Source: Druceiella hillmani (lineage: Eukaryota; Arthropoda; Insecta; Lepidoptera; Hepialidae). Taken from it: 64,000 nucleotides of DNA. Location: assembly GCA_039881145.1 (NCBI GenBank), contig JAYKKI010000126.1:2720001-2784000 (forward strand), written 5' to 3'. The position numbers and the translations under genes were made by a program. Shown here piece after piece: positions 1 through 12,486 of this stretch (position 1 is the first letter of the stretch; the number at the start of each line of letters is the position of its first letter). The notes beneath the pieces are model-generated. The model was given only the letters and a program-made list of their open reading frames with translations, had not been told where the DNA came from and did not search any database.

Positions 1-2106
1 TAAAAAGACAGCCACCATGTTCGCCAACCGACCCGGAACTGCTTAAAACGATAGTCACGGTGCTCTTTCCTCAGCAAACAGAGCTGAACTACACAACGAA
101 GAAGGGCGATATAATACCACCTGTTACTTTGGATGAACTCCTACGAGCCTGCTCTAAAATAGGAAACAATAAAGCCCCTGGTCCAGATGGTATTCCAAAT
201 GTGTCAATAAAAGCTGCCATTAAAAGTGCTCCGGCAATTTTCTTGGAAACTTATGACACCTGCTTACAGGAAGGTACTTTTCCAAAGAAATGGAAACTGC
301 AAAGATTAGTACTTCTTCATAAGGAAAATAAACCGAAAGGAGAGCCATCGTCTTACCGGCCCTTGTGCATGTTAGATACGGCTGGCAAAATACTGGAACG
401 TATCATCCACAGAAGACTCGAAGCAGTTGTCGAGCCACAATTGGCCGATAATCAGTATGGATTCCGAAAAGGACGATCTACACTAGATGCTATAGACCTA
501 GTCGTTAATACTGCAAAGCGAGCAATCGCTGGAACCAGATGGAAAGGAGGAGCAAAAAAGTATTGTCTGGTCGCAGCACTGGACATCAAAAATGCCTTCA
601 ACTCTGCCAGATGAGAAGTAATCATGGAAGCCCTGGCCAAGTTTAAGGTTCCTGGATACCTACAAAACATAGTGGCGAGCTACTTTACAGACCGAGTCCT
701 CGCTTAAGATACTGTTGTTGGGCCTAAGGTTTACAAGGTTACTGGAGGAGTTCCGCAGGGATCAGTACTGGGTCCTCTGCTCTGGAACATAATGTATGAC
801 GCCCTGCTCAAACAAGTACTTCCAACAGAAGCACAACTTGTTGCATTTGCAGATGATGTGGTTATCGTAATAGTGGCTAAACATACCGAGGAGATCAACT
901 GGGCTTTCGATCAAAGCTATGAAGTCATTCGAGGCTGCATGCAACAAGTTGGGCTTCAGCTTACAGAACACAAGACGGAAGCCGTCCTTATTACCAGCAG
1001 GAAACAGATTGAGACAATGACATTTAGAGTTGAACACCATACACTCACAACGCAGCCATATATACGCTATCTTGGAGTTATGATAGACGCACGTCTCAAG
1101 TTCAAGGAACACGTGGAATGTGCTGCGTCAAGGGCAACAACCGTGGTTGCTAAGCTGTCTCGACTGATGCCGAATGTTGGAGGACCTAAACAGGAAAGAA
1201 GGCTACTACTGACATCTGTGGTCACGTCAGTACTGACGTATGGTTGCGCTATTTGGGCAGATGCACTTACCGCTCTCGATACTCGGCGGAAAGTAGCTTC
1301 TGTGTACAGGATAAGTGCACTGCGCGTAGCCAGCGCGTTCCGGACCGTATCCAAGGACGCGGTGTGCGTCATTGCTAGTATGAAGCCCATATCAATACTG
1401 TGTGAAGAAAGGAAATCTCTCTACCACCTGAGACAAGAAAACTCATACCTAACAATGGGAAAAAGAAACTATGGGAAAAAGAAAGGAAAAAGAGCACACG
1501 CCGCTGGCAGGCACAGTGGCAATCATCTAAAAAAGGGAGATGGACTTACCGGCTTATACCTGACGTCGAGGTGTGGTTGAACCGAAAACACGGCAGGATA
1601 AACTATTATCTCACTCAGATGCTCACAGGACACGGATGCTTCCGTGAATACTTGTTCCGCTTCAAACACGAAGAATCGCCAGAGTGTCCAATATGCACTG
1701 GAACTGATGAAGATGCGGAGCACGTATTTTTTGCATGTCCCCGCTACGATGCCGACCGGGTAGAGTGGGAAACTACTCTAAAAAGTAAAGCCCAGCCGGA
1801 GAATTTGATTAACCTCATGCTGGAATCAAAAGAGGCGTGGGAAGCTACGAACACCTACGTAATGAAAGTGCTCAAAGAGTTGCGCACTGAAGAGAGAGCA
1901 CGTAAGAGTGCGATAACAATAGAAAATACCTGACTACAGCTATCCTTCCCCGCGAAGTAATGCCTTGCGGCGATACCGTGGGGGTGATAAGGAAAGGAAG
2001 GAAGAGGTGGTTTTTTTGTCGGTATAGGTCACTCTAGATCGAGTCCGACATACGGGGGTCAACAACCCTAACATACGTAATTGTATTCTTCCCCTCAGAA
2101 AAAAAA

Positions 2107-2108
<2 letters not shown>
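1..2108 (+). mobile_element. R1-clade non-LTR retrotransposon, 3' portion (5' end outside window)
   Basis: This is the 3' part of a LINE: the end of its reverse-transcriptase ORF (to 1933), an approximately 165-bp GC-richer 3' UTR, and a short A-run at about 2099-2108. The C-terminal part after the reverse transcriptase matches the R1 clade: a 'GRWTYRLIP' block, an 'LTQMLTGHGCFR' block and a CCHC cluster. The element then runs straight into an ACAT-type microsatellite. R1-clade families such as Waldo and Mino are known to insert into (ACAY)n or (AC)n microsatellites, so the junction may be the real target site. The 5' end is off the left edge, so the second junction and target-site duplication cannot be checked. 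The two in-frame stops and one frameshift show it is a dead copy. Confidence 0.85.
3..1933 (+). pseudogene. LINE ORF2 relic: reverse transcriptase plus C-terminal CCHC region
   Basis: The product would be the reverse transcriptase that copies the LINE RNA at the target site (target-primed reverse transcription). The frame is open to the left edge. Visible RT motifs in order are 'NKAPGPDGIPN' (about 168-200), 'SSYRPLCMLD', 'QYGFRKGRSTLDAI', motif A 'ALDIKNAFNSA' (about 579-608), 'GVPQGSVLGPLL' (about 747-782) and the catalytic FADD (846-857). Three lesions are visible: TGA at 612-614, TAA at 705-707 (both in the RT frame), and a frameshift between about 1440 and 1500. After the shift the frame continues with the R1-type tail, including C-x2-C...H-x4-C (1685-1738), and stops at 1931-1933. 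The endonuclease domain and ORF1 would lie left of the window. Confidence 0.88.
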
Positions 2109-3071
<963 letters not shown>

Positions 3072-3653
3072 TATACTAATACATATACACTCACATACAT
3101 GCATGTATATAAGAACAATCATAATAATTAATACTTAAGGTATACTTTTTCTAACTGGGCCAGTAGGAAAAAATCCTAAACCATAGCAAATACAAGAAAA
3201 ATGTCTTAGATACCATTAGGTCTTTTTTTATGGAAACAATTTTGGCATAGTCAAATTTTTGGTCAAGCAAATTCTTTTAGTCTATTTTTTATTAAATTTT
3301 GGTCAATTGGTAAAGCAAGCATTTTTTTTATTTCTCTTTATAATGTAAAATGAAAATAAAATAAAATATGTTTTTATTTGGGTCTTTATTACGAGAAACA
3401 ATTTATTTTTTAATAAAATGTATTCTCAATTATAATTGTGAACATTTAAACGTTTCGTTGTCATAAACAAAACCTCCATTTAAAATGAAAATAAGAAAAT
3501 TACCAATAAAATAAATTTTTAAAAAATTGCAAGTTTTTGGAATGTAATATTCCGCTCAATATTAAAAACCGAGCAAGCTGCATCTCACCGAAAACCTTAT
3601 TCGATCGTCCTAAAATAGAAGCCAGCTTACTATACCAAGTTAAGGGCACTTGG
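3072..3653. other. Unique AT-rich spacer
   Basis: About 580 bp of AT-rich sequence with many short A and T runs. I see no coding frame, RNA gene or repeat that I can name. Confidence 0.6.
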
Positions 3654-3669
3654 ATATATATGTATATAC

Positions 3670-3745
<76 letters not shown>

Positions 3746-3749
3746 ATAG

Positions 3750-3819
<70 letters not shown>
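3654..3819. repeat. (TA)n microsatellite with scattered TG/AC interruptions
   Basis: A TA dinucleotide tract of about 165 bp, interrupted by short TGTATA and TACATA units. It is largely self-complementary and can fold into hairpins. Frames reading through it (YIYI... on both strands) are artefacts. Confidence 0.97.
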
Positions 3820-3821
<2 letters not shown>

Positions 3822-4374
3822 GTGTACGTTTCGTATGCGTGTACGTTTACGTTGGTGTATTGACTGTGCACATGCGTGTGTATTTGTAGTGTGCTCTTAA
3901 TTGCCTATAATAAATTGTATTGATTTCATCATTATCCATCTGGGAAAGGACTAAATACGATTGGCTTGAAAAACTAATTCAGGACGAAATCAATTTTATT
4001 TTGTTATGATCGGCGTATTTACCATTGTTCCATAAAATTAAATTACATTATTCTAATTGGATATAATCCTTTATTTCTTTCCTTGGTACATCTTCGGTTC
4101 TTTACTTTTCTTGGTTAGAATTGTCATTTTCTCTGAACTTATAGAACCGAATATTGAACTACATTTTAGGATATTTTACTACTCATATTATTGCTAAGTT
4201 ATCAAAATACTTTCCAGTTATACTTTGTGAGTTGTACATTATAAAATATTTTTAAATCATAGAACATTTCTGTTGATAGCACCATCGGCTGACTCGAAGT
4301 TTTATGGCAAATACTTAAGTGGCGAACCTCAGCAAGTCCCAACGACAAAGGATCGTTAAAAAGGACTTACGTTT
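3820..4374. other. Unique AT-rich spacer
   Basis: A short GT-rich stretch (3820-3890) next to the TA array, then unremarkable AT-rich DNA. No supported gene. Confidence 0.55.
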
Positions 4375-4570
4375 CAATCATAGCGGTCACTGTGAGGATG
4401 CGGCTGACGTGCGCTTTTACCTGAGTAGCCACGTGACAGCTGTCCTTCCGGAAGTAGCCTCTTGAATTTAATTCAGTCTCTGAGACTTGTTGCATTTTTT
4501 TTTCTTCTCCTTCACGTGTTAATGTTTACGATGGACCGCAGAGACGAGTGGCAGTATGACGCGCGTTTTG
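4375..4570. promoter_or_regulatory. GC-richer pocket with two CACGTG E-boxes (candidate regulatory element)
   Basis: This block stands out from the AT-rich surroundings by base composition. It has two perfect palindromic E-boxes (CACGTG) at 4430-4435 and 4513-4518, the type bound by bHLH factors. There is no open frame of useful length. A regulatory role is inferred from composition and motifs only; it could equally be an old repeat fragment. Confidence 0.25.
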
Positions 4571-4732
4571 GCAAAGATTTATAGCTAACTTAAAGATGTT
4601 TAGCTGAGGGAGATGATCGTAGACTGTCATGAGGCGCCTATTGTATATATACGAGTCTTGACATTTTTGCTACGGAAACTGAGAAGCACAGAAAAAATTT
4701 AGTATCTTATATTAAGTATTTACAGCAAATTT

Positions 4733-4740
4733 ATATATAT

Positions 4741-4801
<61 letters not shown>
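4733..4801. repeat. (TA)n microsatellite
   Basis: About 65 bp of TA dinucleotides, preceded by a short TATATATACAA segment. Confidence 0.95.
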
Positions 4802-4804
<3 letters not shown>

Positions 4805-7589
4805 TTTATTTGTGCTTGTTACGTGTTCATTGACATATTATAACTTTTTAATACGTCAATGAATGGTGAAGAGTATTTAAGTATCTTAAATTTTAAATGA
4901 ACAAAGGAATATTCTTTTTAATATTATAAATGAGAAGATTGGTTTATTGATTTGCTGTGTAATATATCAATAACTAATTTTTTCTGCTGACTTTACTTAA
5001 TATTTACTAAATTTTACGAATATTTAGAACATGTTAAGAACAAATGTGTAGGGTAACAAACGAAGGCAAATGGTACATATGTAGAATGGAATACTTAAAT
5101 TAAAAATCACTTTTATGTGTAATAAGTTATAACATTTGAAAAAAAATTATAGCAATACAGTGTACTAAAGATAACAAGGTTCTCTGATAGTGCTGCAATG
5201 CAGTTAATATTTATTAAATTAATTTGCGTCTTTATCTACGATTATCGTTACGTCTTCTTAAATGCAGTTCCTATTAAAGTATATAATATATAATGTAATA
5301 ATTTAAAACTTACGTATAACCCTAAGCTTTAACCTAAAGACTACTGGCTGGCTAAAAGACAACCGAATATTTTAAAACTCCGTACCTCAAATCAGTAGCT
5401 CGCGTGTCCATAGGCCTGTCTATCCTTCACACACCTTTATCTCATTAGGAATCGTCTAACCCAAATATATTTCAGTAGTTGGTATTTAAAAATATTTCTA
5501 TGGAACTTATAGAAGGCGCAAATTAAATAATCACAAATTAAGGAAAAAAATGATATGTTTTCGTTTTATATAGAAATGGAATAGCATTTTTTTATGTAAA
5601 AAATCTAATGGCGCTTTTAGGTGTGAGTTGAAACGTGCTGATGGCACGTCGCAATGTGCCATTCGGCCAGCTTCGCATCTTATCGGTTCTGTCCGGCTTA
5701 ACGCTTTCCTCTCTACTACACTACACACACACTACTTTACGCGTGTGTTAGTGTATCAGAATTGTTTTTTATTTACTAACGCTTACAACTTTACTCGTTT
5801 ATATCGAGCATTAACCTGTCTTAAACTCTTAAAAGCGTTTATTAATTTAAAATGTGAGTTAAAGTGATAATGAAATTCTAAAACTTTTGTATCACATTTC
5901 AGCTATCGTCGACCAATTGTCTACTATATAAAATAACACGGGAAGATATATCTGACAAAGCAACTTAACGGTATTATAAAATTAAAAATGTGTTTACAAA
6001 AAATTTTTTACAAATATTTCTGTCATAACTTTTTTCACAAAAATAAAATAAAATTAATATTATATTATAAACCACTATCTACACATTTGTCTTTTTCGTT
6101 TTCAACTCGTTCAAATAAAAATATTTCAATAAAAAAATTAGATGTTTCACATCTGCCAAGTATCCCATAAGGGTTCATATTTTTTCCAAAATTATATGTC
6201 AGATAATTCTGGAGATATTACTGAAAATGTTTAAAAAAAATATATAATACCCTAACTACTATCTCCGAAACTACTAAAGTCTAGTGAAAATTGAAAAGAA
6301 ACAGCATTACTAGGATTTCACTTAAATTTATCGAAAAAATATGGCAATGATATTAAATTATAGTTTTGAAAAATGTGTTACTTTTCCGTACTTGGCGATA
6401 TATTCACATGGTGAAAAATAATATTAATATTTAAAAAGTTTACTAGAAATACTATATACCTATGTACTTTACATTTACGAACCAAAATTAAGTACGAAAG
6501 TCTCTCGGTGCAAGTTTTACTCTTACATCATAATCATTTCTAAATTATAAAAAAAACATCATACGACCAGATAAACGTTTGTTCAGTTTCAATTTATGGA
6601 GGCATTTTTGCGCATTACTGTAAATTTGGTTATTTATTCGCACCTATTCTCATATACACATATGTTATTATATATCAAACTACGTACTTCACTTTGCCCA
6701 TTATTGTTACGCGCTAGGTGCTGGCCGACAACCGCCAACTTTTGCCCGGATAAGATCGGTGGCGACTTTCGATTAATTTAACAATACTTGGATAAACATA
6801 TATTTATTTTAGCTCATTTCGATCGGATAGGTAAAAAATCTTTCTAATTCTTTTTTTGGTCAAACCGAAAGCTGCTAAAGCTTAAAGTATTAAAAACATT
6901 ACATATTTTTTTTCTCCGATTATTGTTGGTCATCTATGTTGCACGTTAATTATTTTTTTAATATTGTTTTTCAAATAATTTATTAATTTAATAAAATAAT
7001 ATGTAATCAAATTATATAAATGTAATATCGCTAGAATCAAAAACTATGCTCTCCCATTTATTGACCATAGTCTAGTAATTTATGAACTAGCTTATTACCG
7101 TGATTACAGGAAATAATAATTTAAATATAACACGAAAATAAACCCAAAATAATTTACTAGGTTTGTTTGTGGGCATGAAATGAATGATAATAAGTTATGA
7201 AAAGTTAATATATTTTGCATTTTATTTAATGACTAAGAAAATCAAAGTAAAATCCATATATAATAAGCGAGAAACAAATGTGGTACAGAATTATAACAAA
7301 ATTATCAACTTTATTTTAAAATTATTACGATGTTTTAATATTGTTTTTTTCTTGTTGCGAATGGAAATAAATAAAAAAAAATGTTATAACGAAGAATTTT
7401 GATTATGCATTTACTCTTCGCCGTGGTTCAATACATCTATTATTTCAACAAATAAGCACTTGGCCGTTCTTTAACTTTTTAATACAAAACTCAAGAATAG
7501 TTTGTAAACATTCTTAGCAAGTGTACTTAATAACTTTAAAAGGGACTAAATCCATTTCTACATTACGCAGATAAGTTAAATCCATAAAC
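4802..7589. other. Unique AT-rich DNA without a supported gene
   Basis: Mostly non-repetitive AT-rich sequence. Two small pockets have higher GC (about 5620-5750 and 6700-6770); the first contains a short imperfect hairpin around 5640-5662. The short reading frames here show no domain, no splice-bounded structure and no composition shift, so I do not call them genes. Confidence 0.55.
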
Positions 7590-7735
7590 ACAAGACCGCA
7601 GACCGTCATGCCCATTGTGAGCCACCCCCGCACCGGAAGGAAGCAAACTTTCATTTCCGCCGCAGTGGTTGCGCGCGCGGCCAACCGACTTCCGGCTACT
7701 CTCATTTCCGGTCAACCAACTGAATGATAAACGTT
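7590..7735. promoter_or_regulatory. GC-rich pocket with clustered GGAA/TTCC (ETS-type) motifs
   Basis: A compact GC-rich island. It contains CCGGAAG at 7633-7639, ACTTCCGG at 7688-7695 and ATTTCCGG at 7704-7711, plus a CpG run GCGCGCGCGG near 7671. CCGGAA on either strand is the classic ETS-factor core. Frames on both strands are short and uninformative. It may be a distal enhancer or an unannotated promoter; this is inference from motif clustering. Confidence 0.3.
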
Positions 7736-8234
7736 TTTCTATCGCTATGGACAAATTGATACGGCTGTTTGGAAATTTTATAAACAAATTTTGTGGGATT
7801 TATTTATTTATATTTTATAGATTTGGGACCTTTGATGCGCGTAAAAAAACATTTCGGTACACATTTATGTCCAAATAATCGTTTAGTACCAGTTTTATTT
7901 ATTTTATTTTTGGACTTCAAGGCGTGCAAACATAAGTACTTTGGGCGAACATATTTCTAATTTTTCCACCCTACCAAATACTACATATTGAAAACTTACA
8001 AGAAGACGATTTGGCATTCGGTCGAGCGCGTTGCCGTTTGACCATTTGACTGCCATTCGGCAGTATTTAGATATATATGCTGTTAACAAAAATTCACGAT
8101 ATTTTTCCTAATTTCATTGGCTGGCTAGTAGCATGTTAATATTTTCACAAATATTTACCTTCAATATTCCTATCGCCATGCAACCGTTGATCCAAAACTA
8201 AGTGTGCCAGATCGTAGGAAGGAGGCAGCTCTTT
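7736..8234. other. Unique AT-rich spacer
   Basis: No repeat or gene that I can support. Composition returns to the AT-rich background. Confidence 0.5.
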
Positions 8235-9400
8235 ATTAGTATTGTGAAAGATCACTACAGACTCTCAAGGTAGATTATGAATAAAATAAATCCTTCCAGT
8301 ATATAGACAAATTAATTAAATGTTGTCTTGAATAAGAACGAGAACCATAATAGGCTTGTTCTATAAGAGAGAATGGAATAAAGTTATGATCAAGATTCAA
8401 GATAGTCATAATTTTTCCAGTCTACTTTTGAAGACTGTGCAACATCCATGTTAGTATTGAAGAAGACGCTACAGACTCTCAAGGTAGATTATGAATATAA
8501 CAAATCCTTACAACATATAGACAAATTATTTAAGTGTTGTCCTGAATAGGAAAGAGAAACGGAATCAGCCTGTTCTATAAGAGAGAATAGAATAAAGTTA
8601 TGATCAAGATTCAATATAGCAATAACTTTTCCAGTCTACTTTTAAAGACCGTGCAACATCCATATTAGTATTGAGGAAGACCGCTATAGAATCTCAACGT
8701 AGATTATGAATATAACAAATCTTTACAGTATATGAACAAATGATTTAAGTTTTGTCTTGAATAGGAAAGAGAAACATAATTGGCCTGTTCTATAAGAGAT
8801 AATGGAATAAAGTAATGATCAAGATTCAATATAGCAATAACTTTTCCAGTCTACTTTTGAAGACTGTGCCATATCCATATTAGTATTGAGTAAGATCGCT
8901 ATAGACTCTCAAGGTAGATTATGAATATAACAAATCTTTACAGTATATGAACAAATGATTTGACCTATTCTATAAGAGAGAATGGAATAAAGTAATGATC
9001 AAGATTCAATATAGCAATAACTTTTCCAGTCTACTTTTGAAGACTGTGCCATATACATATTAGTATTGAGGAAGACCGCTATAGACTCTCAAGGTAGATT
9101 ATGAATATAACAAATCTTTACAGTATATGAAAAAATGATTTGACCTGTACTATAAGAGAGAATGGAATAAAGTAATGATCAAGATTCAAGATAGCAATAA
9201 CTTTTCCAGTCTACTTTTGAAGACTGTGCCACATCCATGTTAGTATTGAGGAAAACCGCTCTAGACTCTCAAGGTAGATTATGACAAATCTTTACAGTAT
9301 ATGAACAAATGATTTGACCTGTACTATAAGAGAGAATGGAATAAAGTAATGATCAAGATTAAGGATAGAAATAACCTTTTCATGTTACTTTTGATAACGT
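8235..9400. repeat. Tandem array, about 215-bp units shrinking to about 180 bp
   Basis: The marker GTAGATTATGA recurs at 8270, 8484, 8700, 8914, 9094 and 9274, giving spacings of 214, 216, 214, 180 and 180 bp, with a degraded partial copy to about 9400. The later units lack roughly 35 bp present in the first three, a segment around the shared 'TTGTCYTGAATAGGAA' motif. The deletion therefore arose once and was then duplicated. No coding potential is apparent. Confidence 0.95.
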
Positions 9401-10424
9401 GAATTAACAATGCGTTTAGTATCCCTGAATTCAGTTTGTTCCAAAGTTTGGGAATATACATAATAAAAAATGCTTGTAGAATGTTAGAGAATAAGAGAGT
9501 GAGAAAAAAAATTAGCGACAATAGTAATTGGACGTGTTTTTGAAATTCCATACATTGATCATTTCTGTGGTAATTTTTTCTAACTAGTTCTGCTGATCTG
9601 AAAACTCTAAACTCTAAAAATATGAAACTTACTTTCGTATTTATGAACTGATATCATAAATATGAAAGTAATTTTTTTTTATTTATTCGTCCCATCAATT
9701 TTTGAAGTGGTCACCGTGAAATTGCGTGCACATCATGGAGATGAATGTAGCATACTTTTTATACCGGAATAATTTTTTTGGAATTACTAAAATCACCCAG
9801 TTAGGAATAAGAATGTGTCCAAAAATATGTAGATAAATATTCTTAATTGTACCAATTTTCAAATTACACCACGGTTTTTTCTGCTCTCACGAGAGTAAAG
9901 CCGCAAGTCAATTCTAGTACCATTAAATATACGGAAGTGAGTCTGCCCATTTGTCTGTCCTTCAAGCCTCGGTTATTTAATTGATCTCCATGACATATTT
10001 TGTATATTTTGTTCAGTATCCATAAAACCGTAAGAAGGGCTGCGCAAAGAGTGCCATAATACAAGACACAAAATTCAGGAACGGAAAAGATGGAACCACC
10101 GAAGAGGGCTATGATTAGACAAGACAAAGGAGTTACACAGTACAGTATTTAAGGTTTGGGTCATGGAAATGACCATGAAATATCCCAGAATAAAAGAAGA
10201 TCAACGAAAATGGATATAAGATCACAGAAATAGAATGTAATTTTAAAAAGAGATGGCATTTTATGAATTTTGAAAAGAAAAAAATTCAGCGATTCATAAT
10301 CAGAAAAGAGCAAAAAAATAAATAAAATTTGTAATCACAATGCAAAGCAAAAAATCTATCTTTCCAAATGTATATTACATATGTTATGTATATATTATAA
10401 ATATTACATATAAACGTATCAAAA
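9401..10424. other. AT-rich DNA without a supported gene
   Basis: Contains a minus-strand frame (9864-10127) with a hydrophobic start, but no start context, splice sites or recognisable family. I see nothing else. Confidence 0.5.
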
Positions 10425-10747
10425 ATATTAATGAGAAATAAAAAAAAACAATAAAAACTTAAAGAATGACATAAATGTTTTGTGGAAATGCTTACAAAAA
10501 GATACAATATTAATGAGAAATAAAAAAAAACAATAAAAACTTAAAGAATGACAAATGTTTTGTGGAAATGCTTACAAAAAGATACAATATTAATGAGAAA
10601 TAAAAAAAAACAATAAAAACTTAAAGAATGACATAAATGTCTTGTGGAAATGCTTACAAAAAGATGCAATATTAATGAGAAATAAAAAAAAACAATAAAA
10701 ACTTAAAGAATGACATAAATGTTTTGTGGAAATGCTTACAAAAAGCT
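10425..10747. repeat. 82-bp tandem repeat, four copies
   Basis: The motif ATGAGAAATA recurs at 10431, 10513, 10593 and 10675. The 80-bp step reflects a 2-bp TA deletion. Units are nearly identical, so the expansion is recent. The array includes a poly-A stretch in each unit. Confidence 0.95.
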
Positions 10748-11078
10748 TTTAAATATGTATCCATTGCCTAATGAGTTAAAAATAAAATATTACGAATTGA
10801 CACACTATGAGTTGTGTATATTTTGCAAACTTATATGTTAACTCTTTTCAAGTTTTACATAACTTTTTCTAATACCCATAAGCAGCTTGCAAACTTCGTG
10901 CACTAGTATGTTACATGTATAGAGGATAAAACAGAATCCGCACTTTCTTTTTTCCTGTGTTTTTACCTTAACGATACAAAGTGTTACATAGCAATAATAT
11001 TTACAAACTATTATAACAAGAAACCTCACTTTTCATAAAAAATACACAACATTTCTTATTTGTCTGACTGACGACTGA
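10748..11078. other. AT-rich spacer
   Basis: Non-repetitive sequence with no supported gene between the 82-bp array and the SINE. Confidence 0.5.
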
Positions 11079-11247
11079 AATAAGTTAAGTGTTGTTGTTT
11101 GTTGTTGAAAAATGGTCGCCAGACCCTCGAAAGCATGGACTTCTACCAGTCCGGCTTCAATGAGCGGCCGGGAATCGAACCCGGGTCCTCGCGGTGCGCG
11201 GTCATGCGCTCAACCTAACACACCACGGTCACGACAATAAGTTAAGT
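11079..11247 (-). mobile_element. tRNA-derived SINE with 12-bp target-site duplications
   Basis: A 145-bp GC-rich insert (11091-11235) is flanked by perfect direct repeats AATAAGTTAAGT at 11079-11090 and 11236-11247. On the minus strand it carries a tRNA-like head: a polymerase III B-box GGTTCGATTCC (11171-11181) and a plausible A-box TAGGTTGAGCGC upstream. It ends in a CAA-rich tail (CAACAACAAACAAC) next to the left duplication. This is the standard anatomy of a tRNA-derived SINE moved by a LINE. I do not call a functional tRNA, because the 3' half of the cloverleaf is replaced by SINE body. Confidence 0.88.
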
Positions 11248-12060
11248 ATTATTTTTTGTTGTTACAACGCCTGGGACCAAAATCATATTAACTTTTGCTA
11301 ACTTTTTTATTTCTTTCTATTATAATTTATAGTGTTCTCATCCTTTTTTCTTTCTTTTTCCATGAGAACGAAGCTGCTGTTTAAACGTGGAATTTATTCA
11401 TACACAGAATGATTATCGATGATCACATAAAAAACCAAGCTTTTTGCCGCCACCATAACATTAATGTTTTACAAATCCGAAAACTCTGAATTCACAGTCA
11501 CAGCAGCATTCATATCCAAGTGAAAAATATAAAAAAATGACAGACAAAAATGTTTACACTCACATAATTGATCAAATAAATTATGTGCTTGTTGTATTGT
11601 TACGTAATTTCTCCCCGCATTGGGTTTTTGAACAAAAATTACACTTTTTAAAATTACATTTAATTTATTAAAGTTATGAAATCACAAGCAACAATCAAAT
11701 ACAGAGGGCATTGTCGATAGTCATGTAATCAAAATTTAACACACAGCTCTGAACTGCGAAATAGGTACGTAACCACAGCGACGACAACAATACGACGGTC
11801 ATCGTTCTTAAGCACCCGCATGGGTTCTTCAATTTTTTTTATTTGCAAAATTGCCAATAATATTTAAGTAACTTAACTTAACGAAACTACATTTCTCAGT
11901 TTAACCAAAACCATAGGTAACATCTCTGTACCACAAAAAAAGGCCTGAATTTTATCCAGTCCGAATCCAATCAATTTTGACGTGAATAAATCTTTAAATT
12001 TGCTACCATACGGGAGCAAACCAAAAAACCTAATGATAACAAAATCTGGGGATACAGTTT
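11248..12060. other. AT-rich DNA without a supported gene
   Basis: No repeats or genes recognised. Confidence 0.5.
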
Positions 12061-12106
12061 GGTATAATTTAATTTTAGATTACTGTATCAAAAATTAAAT
12101 TATACC
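12061..12106. repeat. Short hairpin, 16-bp perfect arms
   Basis: Arms at 12061-12076 and 12091-12106 are perfect reverse complements (GGTATAATTTAATTTT) around a 14-bp loop. It may be the remnant of a small foldback element; no target duplication is obvious. Confidence 0.8.
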
Positions 12107-12404
12107 ACTGGATAGCTAAAGGATCAAAGAATTCATTACGATAAGCGAGAACAGTGACGCATCGCGCGCGGTTGAGGGGGAAGCGCCCCCATATTAAGGT
12201 TATTTCGCTGCGTATCGAGATTTGCAATACTTTTGATTCGGAAAAGCTACGATGTTCGTTTAAGTATTAATCGTCAGCTGTCGTCAAAATCTATCGATTG
12301 TATATAAAACATTAGTTTAAAGTAATGACAGTGAATATAATAAGGTGTTAGAATAAAAAAATATTATCAAAGATATATTTAAAAAATATAACCCGTTACC
12401 ACAG

Positions 12405-12486
12405 TTTGGGATGTGGCTGTGTCATGTACCGTTTGTTGTACGTATTCATGTACAACAAACGGTACATAACACAGCCATACCCCAAA
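12405..12486. repeat. Near-perfect hairpin, 39-bp arms
   Basis: Arms at 12405-12443 and 12448-12486 pair with four mismatches around a 4-bp loop. The arms contain ATGTACCGTTTGTTGTAC. The size and structure resemble a solo foldback or MITE core. No transposase-like frame is nearby. Confidence 0.88.

Noticed and set aside
11160..11230. A tRNA gene
   Set aside because: Only the A/B-box region is tRNA-like; the segment continues into a SINE body with a CAA-rich tail and target duplications.
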